In this document: piece by piece, positions 1-8,464 of the stretch
Position numbering within the stretch: the first letter of the stretch is position 1
Layout: each line of letters begins with the position of its first letter
Source of the DNA: Paraburkholderia sp.
GTDB taxonomy: Bacteria > Pseudomonadota > Gammaproteobacteria > Burkholderiales > Burkholderiaceae
DNA length: 64,000 bases
Direction: 5' to 3'
NCBI RefSeq assembly: GCF_024281035.1
Contig: NZ_JAMXLH010000058.1
Coordinates: forward strand, 1-64,000
The notes under the pieces: generated by a model
What the model was told of the DNA's origin: nothing
The model's input: the letters and a program-made list of their open reading frames with translations, nothing else
The model's database searches: none
Translations under genes and position numbers: made by a program

Positions 1-2
1 AA

Positions 3-479
<477 letters not shown>

Positions 480-519
480 ACACGTTTCTATTGCACCATT
501 AATGCAGGCGGGAAACACG

Positions 520-559
520 CCCCTGGCCCGATTGTGAACCAATCGGGCCAGGGGCTTTT
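520..559 (+). terminator. Rho-independent terminator of acs
   Basis: Perfect 14-bp inverted repeat: CCCCTGGCCCGATT at 520-533 and its exact complement at 541-554, with a 7-nt loop. It is followed by CTTTTTC. It lies 40 nt after the acs stop codon. Confidence 0.93.
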
Positions 560-560
560 T

Positions 561-962
561 CACATTGAAGCCCCGAATAAAAATCAGGCTTGAAGACCGC
601 ATGTGCTCGAAATTCGCTGGACGGATTGGGGTCGACTTCGGTGCGTTCGCATCAAACCGCTCGGCGCGCCGCTCCGGTGTCCAGTTCTCACAATGTAAAA
701 CAATGTCGCATATGCCAGAAACATCTGCCGCGACGCAACATTCCGGCATTGCGCATCGGTCAATGCAATTGCGTATTGCGAAAGGTGATATGTATGTCGT
801 TGAATTTGCGGTGTTTTTATGAGATATCCGGGCGGCGGTTTTGCGGCCACAACCATCGCTTATCTCGATACTCTTGATACAGAGAAAAGACGCGTAGACC
901 GGCAATATTTGAATTTGTAAGGTGTGCGCGTTTCAGTTTTTTTAAACCTGTGGAGGTACGAG
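561..962. other. Intergenic region, no gene recognised
   Basis: About 400 bp between the acs terminator and the next small gene. Short frames exist on both strands, but none has a convincing ribosome binding site or recognisable protein. The last ~60 bases are AT-richer, including a run of seven T, and probably hold the promoter of the downstream gene. No repeat or RNA gene was recognised. Confidence 0.5.
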
Positions 963-1199
963 ATGGCGCACGTTTATATTGAGCCAATGCCGAAGGGCCA
1001 ATGGGGGCCGATTGATGGGTACCGCATTGAAACTCAGGACGGTACGAAGATTTCGGGCGAACTGCTTCGCTCCGAGAGACTTGCTGTAAGCGAGGCAAGA
1101 GTGCTCGGTTATTCGCCGTTGCTTGCGACCGTTCGCATACCGGATAAGGCAATCGCTGAGCACTGGCGTCCGGCCGATAATACACCCGCATCGCTCTAA
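963..1199 (+). CDS. Small protein of unknown function (78 aa)
   Basis: Predicted 78-residue soluble protein beginning MAHVYIEPMPKG. The start was chosen at ATG 963 because GGAGG (952-956) sits 6 nt upstream; the frame is open further upstream without such a signal. There is no signal peptide, membrane segment or cysteine motif. The middle (IETQDGTKISGELLRSERLAVSEARVLG when read in pieces) looks like a short strand-helix fold, as in small DUF2188-like proteins, but I cannot assign a family. It is an isolated single gene followed by a hairpin. The function is unknown; the case for a real gene is the ribosome binding site and the clean length. Confidence 0.6.
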   Translation: MAHVYIEPMPKGQWGPIDGYRIETQDGTKISGELLRSERLAVSEARVLGYSPLLATVRIPDKAIAEHWRPADNTPASL

Positions 1200-1229
1200 C
1201 GTTCGATGCGGTCAAATAGTTGCACCCCG

Positions 1230-1261
1230 CGTGCTTCCCGCCTGAACAGGCGAGAAGCACG
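1230..1261. terminator. Strong hairpin after the small gene, possible terminator
   Basis: Inverted repeat of 15 bp with one mismatch: CGTGCTTC-C-CGCCTG, loop AA, CAGGCG-A-GAAGCACG, starting 31 nt after the stop at 1199. No T-tract follows (GTGAAAAACC), so termination would be weak or factor-dependent. Confidence 0.5.
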
Positions 1262-1717
1262 TGAAAAACCTCATGTCGACCTCACGAACCGGGTCTGGCG
1301 TGGCGAGTGATATCGCGCCACTCCGGGCGCTCGCCCGATGAGTTTTCACGTTGCACAACTTCTTGCCCAGATAAGTTGGCCCGTTATACGAACCGAAGTC
1401 GGCTCGTAGATCCGGATTGGGTATTGCCACGATTTCTCTGGAAAAAATGGCAAATGCAAACGATGGACGGTGACGATCGGGGCAGTAGATCTGAAGCCGT
1501 CGACATCTGAATTCCCGTTGGCCAGCACAGATCACAGTAAACCGTGTAAGGTTCCGCTACCCGGCCCCAAAAACAATTGTGTCAATGATATGTCGTCTCT
1601 ATCAGAGAAAACGCTTATTGCCCGGGCGTGTTTGCCCGTTCATCATCGCACGTGCGATCGGCAAGTGCCGGTCGAAGTTTAACGTTCGACTTAACCGGTT
1701 TGGGAAGAGACAGAGAC
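1262..1717 (+). promoter_or_regulatory. Long leader region before the cold-shock gene
   Basis: About 450 bp with no supported gene. It presumably contains the promoter and 5' untranslated region of the cold-shock gene at 1718, since csp mRNAs typically carry long structured leaders. I cannot place a cold box or promoter hexamers with confidence. Confidence 0.35.
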
Positions 1718-1921
1718 ATGGCGACAGGTTCAGTGAAGTGGTTTAACGATGCGAAGGGTTTCGGATTCATCACGCCGGACGAAGGTGGCGACGACCTGTT
1801 TGCGCACTTCTCCGAAGTTCAGGGGAAGGGCTTCAAGTCGTTGCAGGAAAGCCAGCGTGTGAGCTTCGAGGTGAAGCAGGGGCCCAAGGGCAAGCAGGCT
1901 GCGAATATCCAGCCGCTGTAA
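1718..1921 (+). CDS. Cold-shock protein, CspA family
   Basis: 67-residue single cold-shock domain protein that binds single-stranded RNA and DNA and acts as an RNA chaperone in the cytoplasm. RNP1 (KGFGFI, about residues 13-18) and RNP2 (DLFAHF, about 26-31) are intact, after the typical start MATGSVKWFNDAKGFGFI. The ATG at 1718 follows GGGAAGAGACAGAGAC; the frame is open further upstream, but that would add a sequence foreign to the family and exceed the normal 66-70 residue length. It is monocistronic, followed at once by a terminator. A long upstream leader fits post-transcriptional cold regulation. Confidence 0.95.
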   Translation: MATGSVKWFNDAKGFGFITPDEGGDDLFAHFSEVQGKGFKSLQESQRVSFEVKQGPKGKQAANIQPL

Positions 1922-1949
1922 CCAGATTCGATGCTACCTGTAGCAAAGT

Positions 1950-1981
1950 GAATGGCCCATTGCGGGCCATTCGTTTTTTTT
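1950..1981 (+). terminator. Rho-independent terminator of the csp gene
   Basis: GAATGGCCC, short loop, GGGCCATTC followed by a run of T (GTTTTTTTT), about 30 nt after the csp stop codon. Confidence 0.9.
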
Positions 1982-2043
1982 GGCGCAGAGACTTAAAGAA
2001 TCAGGTGAGTCTCGCCAGGCGCCGTAAAAAATCGGTGCACTTT

Positions 2044-2964
2044 TCAGCGCGAGGCCGGTCGCCCCTTGCGTTTCTCCAGCGATGCAATCACTTCGTCGAC
2101 TAGCGGGTGATGGCGCTGCGTGTTCCACAGCAAGGCGGCTGTTACCACTTCGATTTTTTCCTTCAACGGCCGCACGACGACATTTTCGGGCGCGAGCTTG
2201 CGCATCGACGACGGGACCAGCGCCACGCCCTGTCCGCACCCGACATAGGCGATCTGCGACGTAACCGAACGCACTTCATGCGTGACGCGCGGCGTCAAAC
2301 CGTTTGCGCGGCAGACCGACACGAGCGTGTCGAAATACACGGGGCTGACCTGGCGCGACGACATCACAAGTTGCTCGCTGGCGAGCGACTGCAACCGTAC
2401 TCTGGGCAACGCGGCCAGCGGATGGTCCTTGGGAAGCGCCACGGCAAGCCGGTCGTTGGCGAGCGGCATGGCGGCGATTCCGCCTCCCACCTCGCCGTCG
2501 ATACGGACGAACGCCAGATCGAGCTCCCCCGCTTCCAGCGCCGGTATCGCATCGACGCTGTCGATTTCGTTGACGAACACGGTGAGATTCGGATGGGCCT
2601 GCCTGAGCGCGTCCAGCAATGGCGGAACGGTTTCCAGCATGGCGGAAGTAATGGCGCCTACGTGCAGCACACCGGACTGTCCCGCAGCGACCTCCCGCAC
2701 CACCCGTTCGAGTCGTTCGACCTGGCCGGCGAACTGGCGCACGGCCGGCAGGATCGCCGCGCCTGCGGGGCTGAGTTGCGTACCTCGCCGGGAACGATCA
2801 AATAGCTGCACTTTCAGCGACTGCTCAAGCACCTTGATCTGCTCGGTCAAGGGTGGTTGAGACATGTTCAGACGCCTGGCCGCCCGGCCGAAATGCTGCT
2901 CCTCGGCGACGGCCAGAAACATCCAGAGCTGCCGGATTAGCCTGAAGTCGATCGTATTGTTCAT
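2044..2964 (-). CDS. LysR-family transcriptional regulator
   Basis: 306-residue LysR-type regulator. The N-terminal winged HTH (about residues 8-67) shows FLAVAEEQHFGRAARRLNMSQPPLTEQIKVLEQSL. The rest is a substrate-binding-like effector domain, with the CbbR/BenM-like block GMLHVGAITSAM-type seen as GVLHVGAITSAM near residue 97. Normal length for the family. The start ATG at 2964 has AAGGAG about 12 nt upstream. It is divergent from the RraA-like/aminotransferase cluster starting at 3159, and a perfect LysR box lies in the shared 194-bp gap, so it probably controls that cluster and itself. The effector is unknown. Confidence 0.93.
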   Translation of the reverse strand: MNNTIDFRLIRQLWMFLAVAEEQHFGRAARRLNMSQPPLTEQIKVLEQSLKVQLFDRSRRGTQLSPAGAAILPAVRQFAGQVERLERVVREVAAGQSGVLHVGAITSAMLETVPPLLDALRQAHPNLTVFVNEIDSVDAIPALEAGELDLAFVRIDGEVGGGIAAMPLANDRLAVALPKDHPLAALPRVRLQSLASEQLVMSSRQVSPVYFDTLVSVCRANGLTPRVTHEVRSVTSQIAYVGCGQGVALVPSSMRKLAPENVVVRPLKEKIEVVTAALLWNTQRHHPLVDEVIASLEKRKGRPASR

Positions 2965-3072
2965 GTCGGTCCTGTCTCCTTGCGGATTGAAGCTGATGCG
3001 GGCGCTCGCCGCAATCGGCCGCCATTATCGCGGTCGCAATCATCGCGCTCCGCGTTTTCTGTGTTCCGAAAA

Positions 3073-3091
3073 TCGTATCAGAGCGATACGA
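3073..3091. promoter_or_regulatory. LysR-box operator between the LysR gene and the RraA cluster
   Basis: Perfect dyad TCGTATC-AGAGC-GATACGA. Its core TATC-N5-GATA fits the T-N11-A rule for LysR-type sites exactly. It lies 68 nt before the start at 3159 and 109 nt from the LysR start, the usual position of an activator site. Confidence 0.6.
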
Positions 3092-3158
3092 AATGCGAAA
3101 TTTACAGAACAGACCGCCGGGGCCACGATTGCCACACCTTTCAACGGACCTCAGCGTC

Positions 3159-3818
3159 ATGAACCAGACTTCGCTTCTTGATCGCCTCGCATCGCTCGAC
3201 ACCAATACGGCTTCCGACGCCCTCGATTTTCTCGGCCTGCCCGGCGCGACCTATGGTCTTCGCCCTCTCTGGAATTGCCCGAAGATCGTCGGGCGGGCAA
3301 GCACGATCCAGCTTGGCCCAAAAACCGATACCGCGCCAACTGTGCACCTCATTTCGCCGGTGATTGACGCAGTTTCCACGGATGATCGTGTGCTAGTGAT
3401 CGCGGGCGGGGTGGAGGGTATCTCGTGCTGGGGCGACATCCTCGCCAATGCAGCAACGGCCAGACGGATTCGCGGCTCGATCATCGACGGCTTGAGCCGC
3501 GATATCGAAGGCAGCGAGTCGATCGGCTATCCGGTCTACGGCCGTGGCGTCACGATGATCAGCGCGCGCAACCGCGTGATCCAGATCGATTCGGGCAAGC
3601 CCGTCGAGATCGCGGGCGTCACCGTGCACGAGAACGACTACGTGATCGCCGATCGCTGTGGGACGGTTTTCGTCCCCGCAGATCATATCGAAGCTGTGCT
3701 CGATCTGGGCGAGCGCATTGCGCGCCGCCAGGACGGCATGCTGGCCGCCGTGCGCGCAGGCCGATCGGTGGCGGAAGTCATGCACGACAAAGCGTTCGAA
3801 GCCATTGCGGCCCGGTAA
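3159..3818 (+). CDS. RraA-like protein 1 (HMG/CHA aldolase family)
   Basis: 219-residue member of the RraA / 4-hydroxy-4-methyl-2-oxoglutarate aldolase fold family. These enzymes cleave pyruvate-releasing hydroxy-oxo acids with a divalent metal; E. coli RraA itself is an RNase E inhibitor. The active-site region reads WGDIL...IIDGLSRDIEG, so the D-X20-R-D spacing is kept. The acid expected at the third position after RD is a glycine; a glutamate sits one residue earlier. The ATG at 3159 is chosen because the longer frame from 3093 adds a non-family stretch lying in the divergent promoter region. First of three tandem paralogues, 28 bp before the second. The substrate cannot be read from the sequence. 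Confidence 0.85.
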   Translation: MNQTSLLDRLASLDTNTASDALDFLGLPGATYGLRPLWNCPKIVGRASTIQLGPKTDTAPTVHLISPVIDAVSTDDRVLVIAGGVEGISCWGDILANAATARRIRGSIIDGLSRDIEGSESIGYPVYGRGVTMISARNRVIQIDSGKPVEIAGVTVHENDYVIADRCGTVFVPADHIEAVLDLGERIARRQDGMLAAVRAGRSVAEVMHDKAFEAIAAR

Positions 3819-3846
3819 CCGGATTATTTCCTCAGGAATGCAGCAT

Positions 3847-4527
3847 ATGACGAATCCTCTCAAGCCGAACGCGGATGACCGGGAACTGGTCGAGCTCTTC
3901 GCGGGCCTCGATACACCGGGTGTTTCCGACGCGATGGACAAGCTGGGTCTTCACGGGCAAGTGCGGGGCATCATGCCGCTGGCCGACTACACGAAGGTCG
4001 TCGTCGGCCCGGCGTTTACCGTCAAATATGTGCCCGCGAGCGTGCCGCCGGGTACCGTAGGCGATTTCATCGACGATGTGGCGCCAGGCGATGTCGTTGT
4101 GATCGACAACGATGGCCGCACCGACTGCACTGTATGGGGCGACATCATGACCGAATACGCCGGGCTGCGCGGCATCGCGGGCACGGTGATCGATGGCGTC
4201 TGCCGCGACGTGAACAAGGCGCTGGGGGATGGCTATCAGCTCTTCACAGCCGGGAGATTCATGCGCACCGGGAAGGACCGCGTGCAGGTCGAGTCGGTGA
4301 ATGCCGTGGTGGGCATCGGCACCGTGCGCGTGGCGGCACGCGACATCGTGGTGGCGGACGCGAATGGCGTCGTCATCGTGCCGCGTGCTCGCGCGCGTGA
4401 AGTGGCGCAGACCGCCCGCAAGATCGAAGAGACCGAATCGCGCATTCGCGACCAGATCGCAAAAGGTAAAACGCTCGGCGAGGCGCGGGCTTCACTCGGT
4501 TATCACACGCTACAAAGGAAAGGCTGA
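3847..4527 (+). CDS. RraA-like protein 2 (HMG/CHA aldolase family)
   Basis: 226-residue second RraA-like paralogue. The start is ATG 3847; an in-frame ATG at 3838 lies too close to the AGGA at 3834-3837, which instead spaces well for 3847. Conserved elements are LDTPGVSDAMDKLG near the N terminus and WGDIM...VIDGVCRDVNK in the middle, with exact D-X20-R-D spacing, but lysine where family aldolases carry Glu/Asp three residues after RD. The tail RIRDQIAKGKTLGEARASLGYH is typical of the family. It overlaps the third paralogue by one base (TGATG), so the two are translationally coupled. Probably an aldolase or lyase for an oxo-acid, but the substrate is unknown. Confidence 0.85.
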   Translation: MTNPLKPNADDRELVELFAGLDTPGVSDAMDKLGLHGQVRGIMPLADYTKVVVGPAFTVKYVPASVPPGTVGDFIDDVAPGDVVVIDNDGRTDCTVWGDIMTEYAGLRGIAGTVIDGVCRDVNKALGDGYQLFTAGRFMRTGKDRVQVESVNAVVGIGTVRVAARDIVVADANGVVIVPRARAREVAQTARKIEETESRIRDQIAKGKTLGEARASLGYHTLQRKG

Positions 4528-5171
4528 TGTCCACGATCAAGCTCTATGCCGCAGCGCTGCTGGAGCTCGCGCGCGGGCTCGGCACCTCTACGCTCTTCGA
4601 AGCCTCCGGATTGCCGACCAGTTCGGTCGATCCCGCCATCCGCACGGTGTGGCCGGGTGCATCCGTTGCGGGGCCCGCGTTTCCCCTCGAATGTTCGCCC
4701 GGTGACAATCTGGCCATCCATGTCGCGATGGAGAAAGCGCCGCGCGGCAGCGTGCTCGTCATTTCGACGGGCGGCTTCGTTGCGGGCTATTGGGGCGAGG
4801 TCCTCACGGTTGCGGCCGAAACAGCCGGCGTGGCCGGTCTTGTCATTGACGGCGGCGTTCGGGATATCGCCGCGTTGACGGCACGGCGCTTTCCGGTATT
4901 CGCGCGCGGCATCTCGATGCGCGGCACGATCAAGGCGAGCGTTCCTTCCGTTGGGCAGCCGATCAGTTTCACCGGCACGCCGGTAACGGCAGGGGATCTC
5001 GTGCTGGCGGACGACGACGGCGTGCTGGTCATCCCGGCCGCGCATGTTCATGCGACGCTGACGAAAGGGCAGGCACGCGCCGCCAAGGAAGCCGGAATCA
5101 TGGAGCGCCTGCGGGAGGGCCGGACCACGCTGGACCTGTTCGGTCTCTCGCAGTGGAGGGATGCGTCGTGA
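4527..5171 (+). CDS. RraA-like protein 3 (HMG/CHA aldolase family)
   Basis: 214-residue third paralogue, ATG overlapping the stop of the second. The active-site stretch reads WGEVL...VIDGGVRDIAAL: the metal-site aspartate of D-X20-R-D is replaced by glutamate, and the acidic residue after RD is alanine. The IDGGVRD segment and the position AGDLVLADDDGVLVIP are closest of the three to bona fide HMG/CHA aldolases. Its stop overlaps the GTG start of the aminotransferase (GTGA), so the cluster is tightly coupled. The three copies are clearly diverged rather than recent duplicates, which suggests a hetero-oligomer or three sequential activities. Confidence 0.85.
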   Translation: MSTIKLYAAALLELARGLGTSTLFEASGLPTSSVDPAIRTVWPGASVAGPAFPLECSPGDNLAIHVAMEKAPRGSVLVISTGGFVAGYWGEVLTVAAETAGVAGLVIDGGVRDIAALTARRFPVFARGISMRGTIKASVPSVGQPISFTGTPVTAGDLVLADDDGVLVIPAAHVHATLTKGQARAAKEAGIMERLREGRTTLDLFGLSQWRDAS

Positions 5172-6385
5172 GCGTATCGAACATCGAACTCAATCGCTTC
5201 CTCGCCGCGGCAAAACCTTCCGCAACCTATAAGGTCATGGACCGCGTGGCTGCAAGGCGTGCGTCCGGCGCCACCGTGATTTCGCTGAGTGCGGGCGAGC
5301 CGGACTTCGACACGCCGGAACATGTGCGCGAAGCCGGCATCGCCGCCATTCGGGCCGGTCACACCCGCTACACGCAGGTCGCGGGGCTGAGGCAACTGCG
5401 TGAAGCCATCGCGGCCAAATTCCAGCGTGAAAACGACCTGGAGGTGGATTGGCGAGACACGCTCGTTTGCAGCGGCGGCAAGCAGGTGATTTTCAATGCA
5501 CTGGCCGCGACCCTGAACGAGGGCGACGAAGTCGTTGTGCCCGCACCGTATTGGGTGAGCTATCCGGAGATCGTGCAGCTTTGCGGCGGCAAGTCTGTGA
5601 TCGTTCCGGGCGGCAGTGAGAGCGGCTTCAAGCTCACTGCACCGGCACTTCAAGCCGCCATCACGCCGAAGACACGCTGGCTGATTCTCAATTCGCCGTC
5701 GAATCCCACCGGGGCGGTTTACAGCCGTGCCGAACTTCACGCGCTGGCCGAGGTGCTGCTTGCGCATCCGCAGGTGCTGGTGTTGTCCGACGACATCTAC
5801 GAGCACCTGATCTTCGATGATCTGGAGTTCGTCACGATCGCCCAGGTGGAGCCGAGACTGCGCGAGCGCGTGCTCACGATGAACGGCGTCTCCAAGGCCT
5901 ACGCGATGACCGGCTGGCGCATCGGCTATTGCACGGGGCCGGGCTGGCTGATCGAGGCGATGGAGAAGCTGCAGGGCCAACAGACTTCCGGCGCCTCGAC
6001 GATCTCGCAGCATGCGGCTCTCGCCGCACTCACTGGGCCGCAGGATTTCGTTCGGGAGTCTCGGGCTGTGTTCCAGCGTCGGCGCGATCGGGTGCACGAA
6101 CTGCTCAACCAGGCTCCGGGGCTGCACTGCGCCATGCCGCAAGGCGCGTTCTACGCTTTTGCTTCGTGCGAAGGGTTGATCGGCAAGATAACGCCCGCCG
6201 GTACGCGCCTCGACAGCGACGAGGCCGTGGTCAATGCATTGCTCGACGAAGCGGGTGTGGCAACCGTGCACGGCAGCGCGTTCGGCCTCGGGCCGTACAT
6301 TCGTGTCGCGTATGCGCTGGATGATGTGTCGTTGTCGCGCGCTTGCATCGCAATTCAGCGCTTCTGCCGAACGTTGATGGGGTGA
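5168..6385 (+). CDS. Class I/II pyridoxal-phosphate aminotransferase (aspartate aminotransferase-like)
   Basis: 405-residue fold-type I aminotransferase of the Ig/AspC (Thermus-like) subgroup, which exchanges an amino group between an amino acid and a 2-oxo acid. Visible: SAGEPDFDTPEHVREA, the substrate loop RYTQVAGLRQLREAI, SPSNPTGAVY, LSDDIYEHLIFDD, and the PLP lysine in SKAYAMTGWRIGY (K243). The C-terminal IRVAYALDD holds the carboxylate-binding arginine. The start is GTG 5168: GGAGGG at 5155-5160 is 7 nt upstream and GTG overlaps the preceding stop. Co-transcribed with three RraA-like proteins, so it may process an amino acid feeding the aldolases or handle their oxo-acid products; that link is inferred. 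Confidence 0.9.
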   Translation: MSVSNIELNRFLAAAKPSATYKVMDRVAARRASGATVISLSAGEPDFDTPEHVREAGIAAIRAGHTRYTQVAGLRQLREAIAAKFQRENDLEVDWRDTLVCSGGKQVIFNALAATLNEGDEVVVPAPYWVSYPEIVQLCGGKSVIVPGGSESGFKLTAPALQAAITPKTRWLILNSPSNPTGAVYSRAELHALAEVLLAHPQVLVLSDDIYEHLIFDDLEFVTIAQVEPRLRERVLTMNGVSKAYAMTGWRIGYCTGPGWLIEAMEKLQGQQTSGASTISQHAALAALTGPQDFVRESRAVFQRRRDRVHELLNQAPGLHCAMPQGAFYAFASCEGLIGKITPAGTRLDSDEAVVNALLDEAGVATVHGSAFGLGPYIRVAYALDDVSLSRACIAIQRFCRTLMG

Positions 6386-6452
6386 GCGTTTCCGGTGCCT
6401 CGCCCGTGTGTCGGCGGCCTCGATTTTCCATCATCGGCGCAGGAGCGAATTA

Positions 6453-7307
6453 ATGTCTATCCTGGATCTGAAAACCATGCTTCAAGAATTTACGCGTTCG
6501 GCGTTCTCGCTTGCGGTCGATGGCACAGCCATGAGTGTTTCAGCCATCCATCGCGACGGCGAGAAGGCGCCGATCGTTTTTCTTCACGGATTTGGATCTA
6601 CGAAAGAGGACTATGCCGATATCGTTCGTTACGCTGAATTCGCGGGCCATCCCTTCCTTGCGTATGACGCACCGGGCTGCGGAGAGACCGTCTGCTCCGA
6701 TCTGACGAACATAGGCATTCCGTTTCTGCTGGAAACGGCCCTTGAAATGCTGCAGCGCGTCGGTTTTGCCAGGTTTCACCTGGTCGGGCACTCGATGGGC
6801 GGATTGACGGCATTGATGCTGGCGCAACGATACCCGGAGCGGGTCATCAGTTTTGTCGACATCGAAGGAAATATTGCGCCCGAGGACTGCTTTCTCAGTA
6901 GACAGATCGTCGACCACCCGCGCGAGAACGCCGAACAATTCTTCGAAGACTTTATCGAGCGAACCCGGGAAGCGCCCGCCTGGGCGAGCGCGCTGTATGC
7001 CGCGAGCCTGCGTCACAAGGTGCGGGCAGGAGCGGTAGGCGGGATATTCAGATCGATGGTCGAGCTTTCCGACCACGGCGACCTCATGAACACGTTTCTT
7101 GGTCTTCCGCTTCCACGAATGTTCATGTATGGCGCGCAGAACGCGTCGCTTTCATACCTGAACTACATCCGCGAGCGAGGTGTGACACTGGCCGAAATCC
7201 CCGATTGCGGGCACTTTCCGATGTATTCGAATCCCGTGCGGATGTGGCGCGCGATTGCAGCGTTCCATCGGGCTCATCGTGAATGCGATGCCTCAGGCTC
7301 GGCATAG
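6453..7307 (+). CDS. Alpha/beta hydrolase
   Basis: 284-residue serine hydrolase of the alpha/beta fold. The oxyanion segment is HGFGSTKEDY (about residue 45), the nucleophile elbow GHSMGG (S114), and the catalytic histidine lies in CGHFPMY (H254). There is no signal peptide. The start at ATG 6453 was preferred over the upstream ATG 6408 because AGGAG at 6441-6445 is spaced 7 nt from it. It lies 67 bp after the aminotransferase on the same strand and probably belongs to the same LysR-controlled cluster. It could hydrolyse an ester, lactone or ring-fission product that supplies the oxo-acids used by the neighbours; the exact substrate is not visible. Confidence 0.88.
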   Translation: MSILDLKTMLQEFTRSAFSLAVDGTAMSVSAIHRDGEKAPIVFLHGFGSTKEDYADIVRYAEFAGHPFLAYDAPGCGETVCSDLTNIGIPFLLETALEMLQRVGFARFHLVGHSMGGLTALMLAQRYPERVISFVDIEGNIAPEDCFLSRQIVDHPRENAEQFFEDFIERTREAPAWASALYAASLRHKVRAGAVGGIFRSMVELSDHGDLMNTFLGLPLPRMFMYGAQNASLSYLNYIRERGVTLAEIPDCGHFPMYSNPVRMWRAIAAFHRAHRECDASGSA

Positions 7308-7350
7308 TTACGCAGCTATGTACGAATGCTGCAGGCGCCTTCGCATTAGC

Positions 7351-8169
7351 TCAATTCAGGTATGTCACCCCATCACGATGGCTTAGGTGATGCAGCACGG
7401 GATCTTCCGCGTGGACCGCGACAAGATTTATCCCGGCGGGAAAATGGCGATATCCCAGCTCGCCGAGCAATTCCTCTATCGCGACCTGATCGGACTTGAT
7501 CACCTCGACTGAAAGTATCGGCCGGAGAGTTTGCAGCGTTTTTCGAGCGCCACGTAGCACGTCCATTTCCATACCTTCAACGTCGAGTTTGATGAGATCG
7601 ACGCGTTCGAGATTCAGCGAATCGATACTCACCATGGGAACTGCGACTCCGCTTGATGGGGTGTATGAAATGCGCTGGCCGATGTCTTCGGTGTTTGCAC
7701 GCTCACGCAATTCGAGGCTGCCGAAGCTGGCATGAGAAAAATAATCTGGCTGTGGAACGATCAACTCACCGACTCGCTCACCCAGCGCGCTGAGCTTCGC
7801 CCGTGCGTTCAGGCAGTTATTGATGACGATGTTGCCCGCTAGCGCATAGAAGACGATCTCCTGGGCCTCGAAGCTGAGTACACGTCCCCAGCCATGCATT
7901 TGCCGCGCCCATTCGATCGTGTGCACGCCAATGTTGGCCCCGCCATCGATTGCGACTACGCCATCGCCGAAATACTGGCGTCGCCGGGCGAGCAGCCCAA
8001 GCATGAAACCGACTTCACCCGCGTCGAAGCTCGACTGATCCAGTATCTGATACCCGACACCGTAGACGCCTCCGGAGCTGGAGATGTTGTAGTCGTTGCG
8101 ATTGAGGATCATGGTGCCGTGATTCGAAGCGGCGAGTATGAACGCGACAGGACGGCTTGGGACTGACAT
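7351..8169 (-). CDS. FkbM-family SAM-dependent methyltransferase
   Basis: 272-residue methyltransferase of the FkbM (Methyltransf_21) family, which O-methylates sugars, glycans or polyketides. The SAM site is IDGGANIGVHTIEWA (about residues 74-88), and the family signature VDLIKLDVEGMEMDVLRGA lies near residue 195. The longer frame up to 8346 is open, but MSVPSRPV at 8169 has AAGGA about 9 nt upstream and the extra N terminus is unlike the family. It is converging with the hydrolase gene and has no glycan or polyketide genes nearby, so it looks like an orphan. The target is unknown. Confidence 0.85.
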   Translation of the reverse strand: MSVPSRPVAFILAASNHGTMILNRNDYNISSSGGVYGVGYQILDQSSFDAGEVGFMLGLLARRRQYFGDGVVAIDGGANIGVHTIEWARQMHGWGRVLSFEAQEIVFYALAGNIVINNCLNARAKLSALGERVGELIVPQPDYFSHASFGSLELRERANTEDIGQRISYTPSSGVAVPMVSIDSLNLERVDLIKLDVEGMEMDVLRGARKTLQTLRPILSVEVIKSDQVAIEELLGELGYRHFPAGINLVAVHAEDPVLHHLSHRDGVTYLN

Positions 8170-8418
8170 GGAGAGGTGTCCTTTTCGGGCTGGTAGAACC
8201 TCAACGCGACGCGGCTGCGTGCTTCTGAAACGGAAGAAATTGCATGTGAGCCGGGATTTCCGATGTTCAGGCGCTCGATGGACCAGGCAGTCTTCAGGAT
8301 GAAACCATGTCCGGGGCAGTCGGGCCGGTGGAGCGCCTGATGGCACATCTGAACCGACTTTAACCCAGCTATAAAAACAGATTAATGAGGATGACTATAT
8401 TTATGCCCGATAGTTAAA

Positions 8419-8441
8419 CCAGACCCGCCGGGCGGATCTGG
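8419..8441 (-). terminator. Possible terminator of the epd-like gene
   Basis: Inverted repeat CCAGA-C-CCGCC / GGCGG-A-TCTGG just beyond the stop of the minus-strand gene at 8465. Reading minus, it is followed by TTTAACT, a short T-rich stretch, so only moderate support. Confidence 0.45.
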
Positions 8442-8464
8442 TAGAGCGGTTCCGGAATCCGGCG

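Noticed and set aside
2107..2860. Plus-strand frames opposite the LysR gene
   Set aside because: Shadows of a well-supported LysR gene; no motif or start signal.
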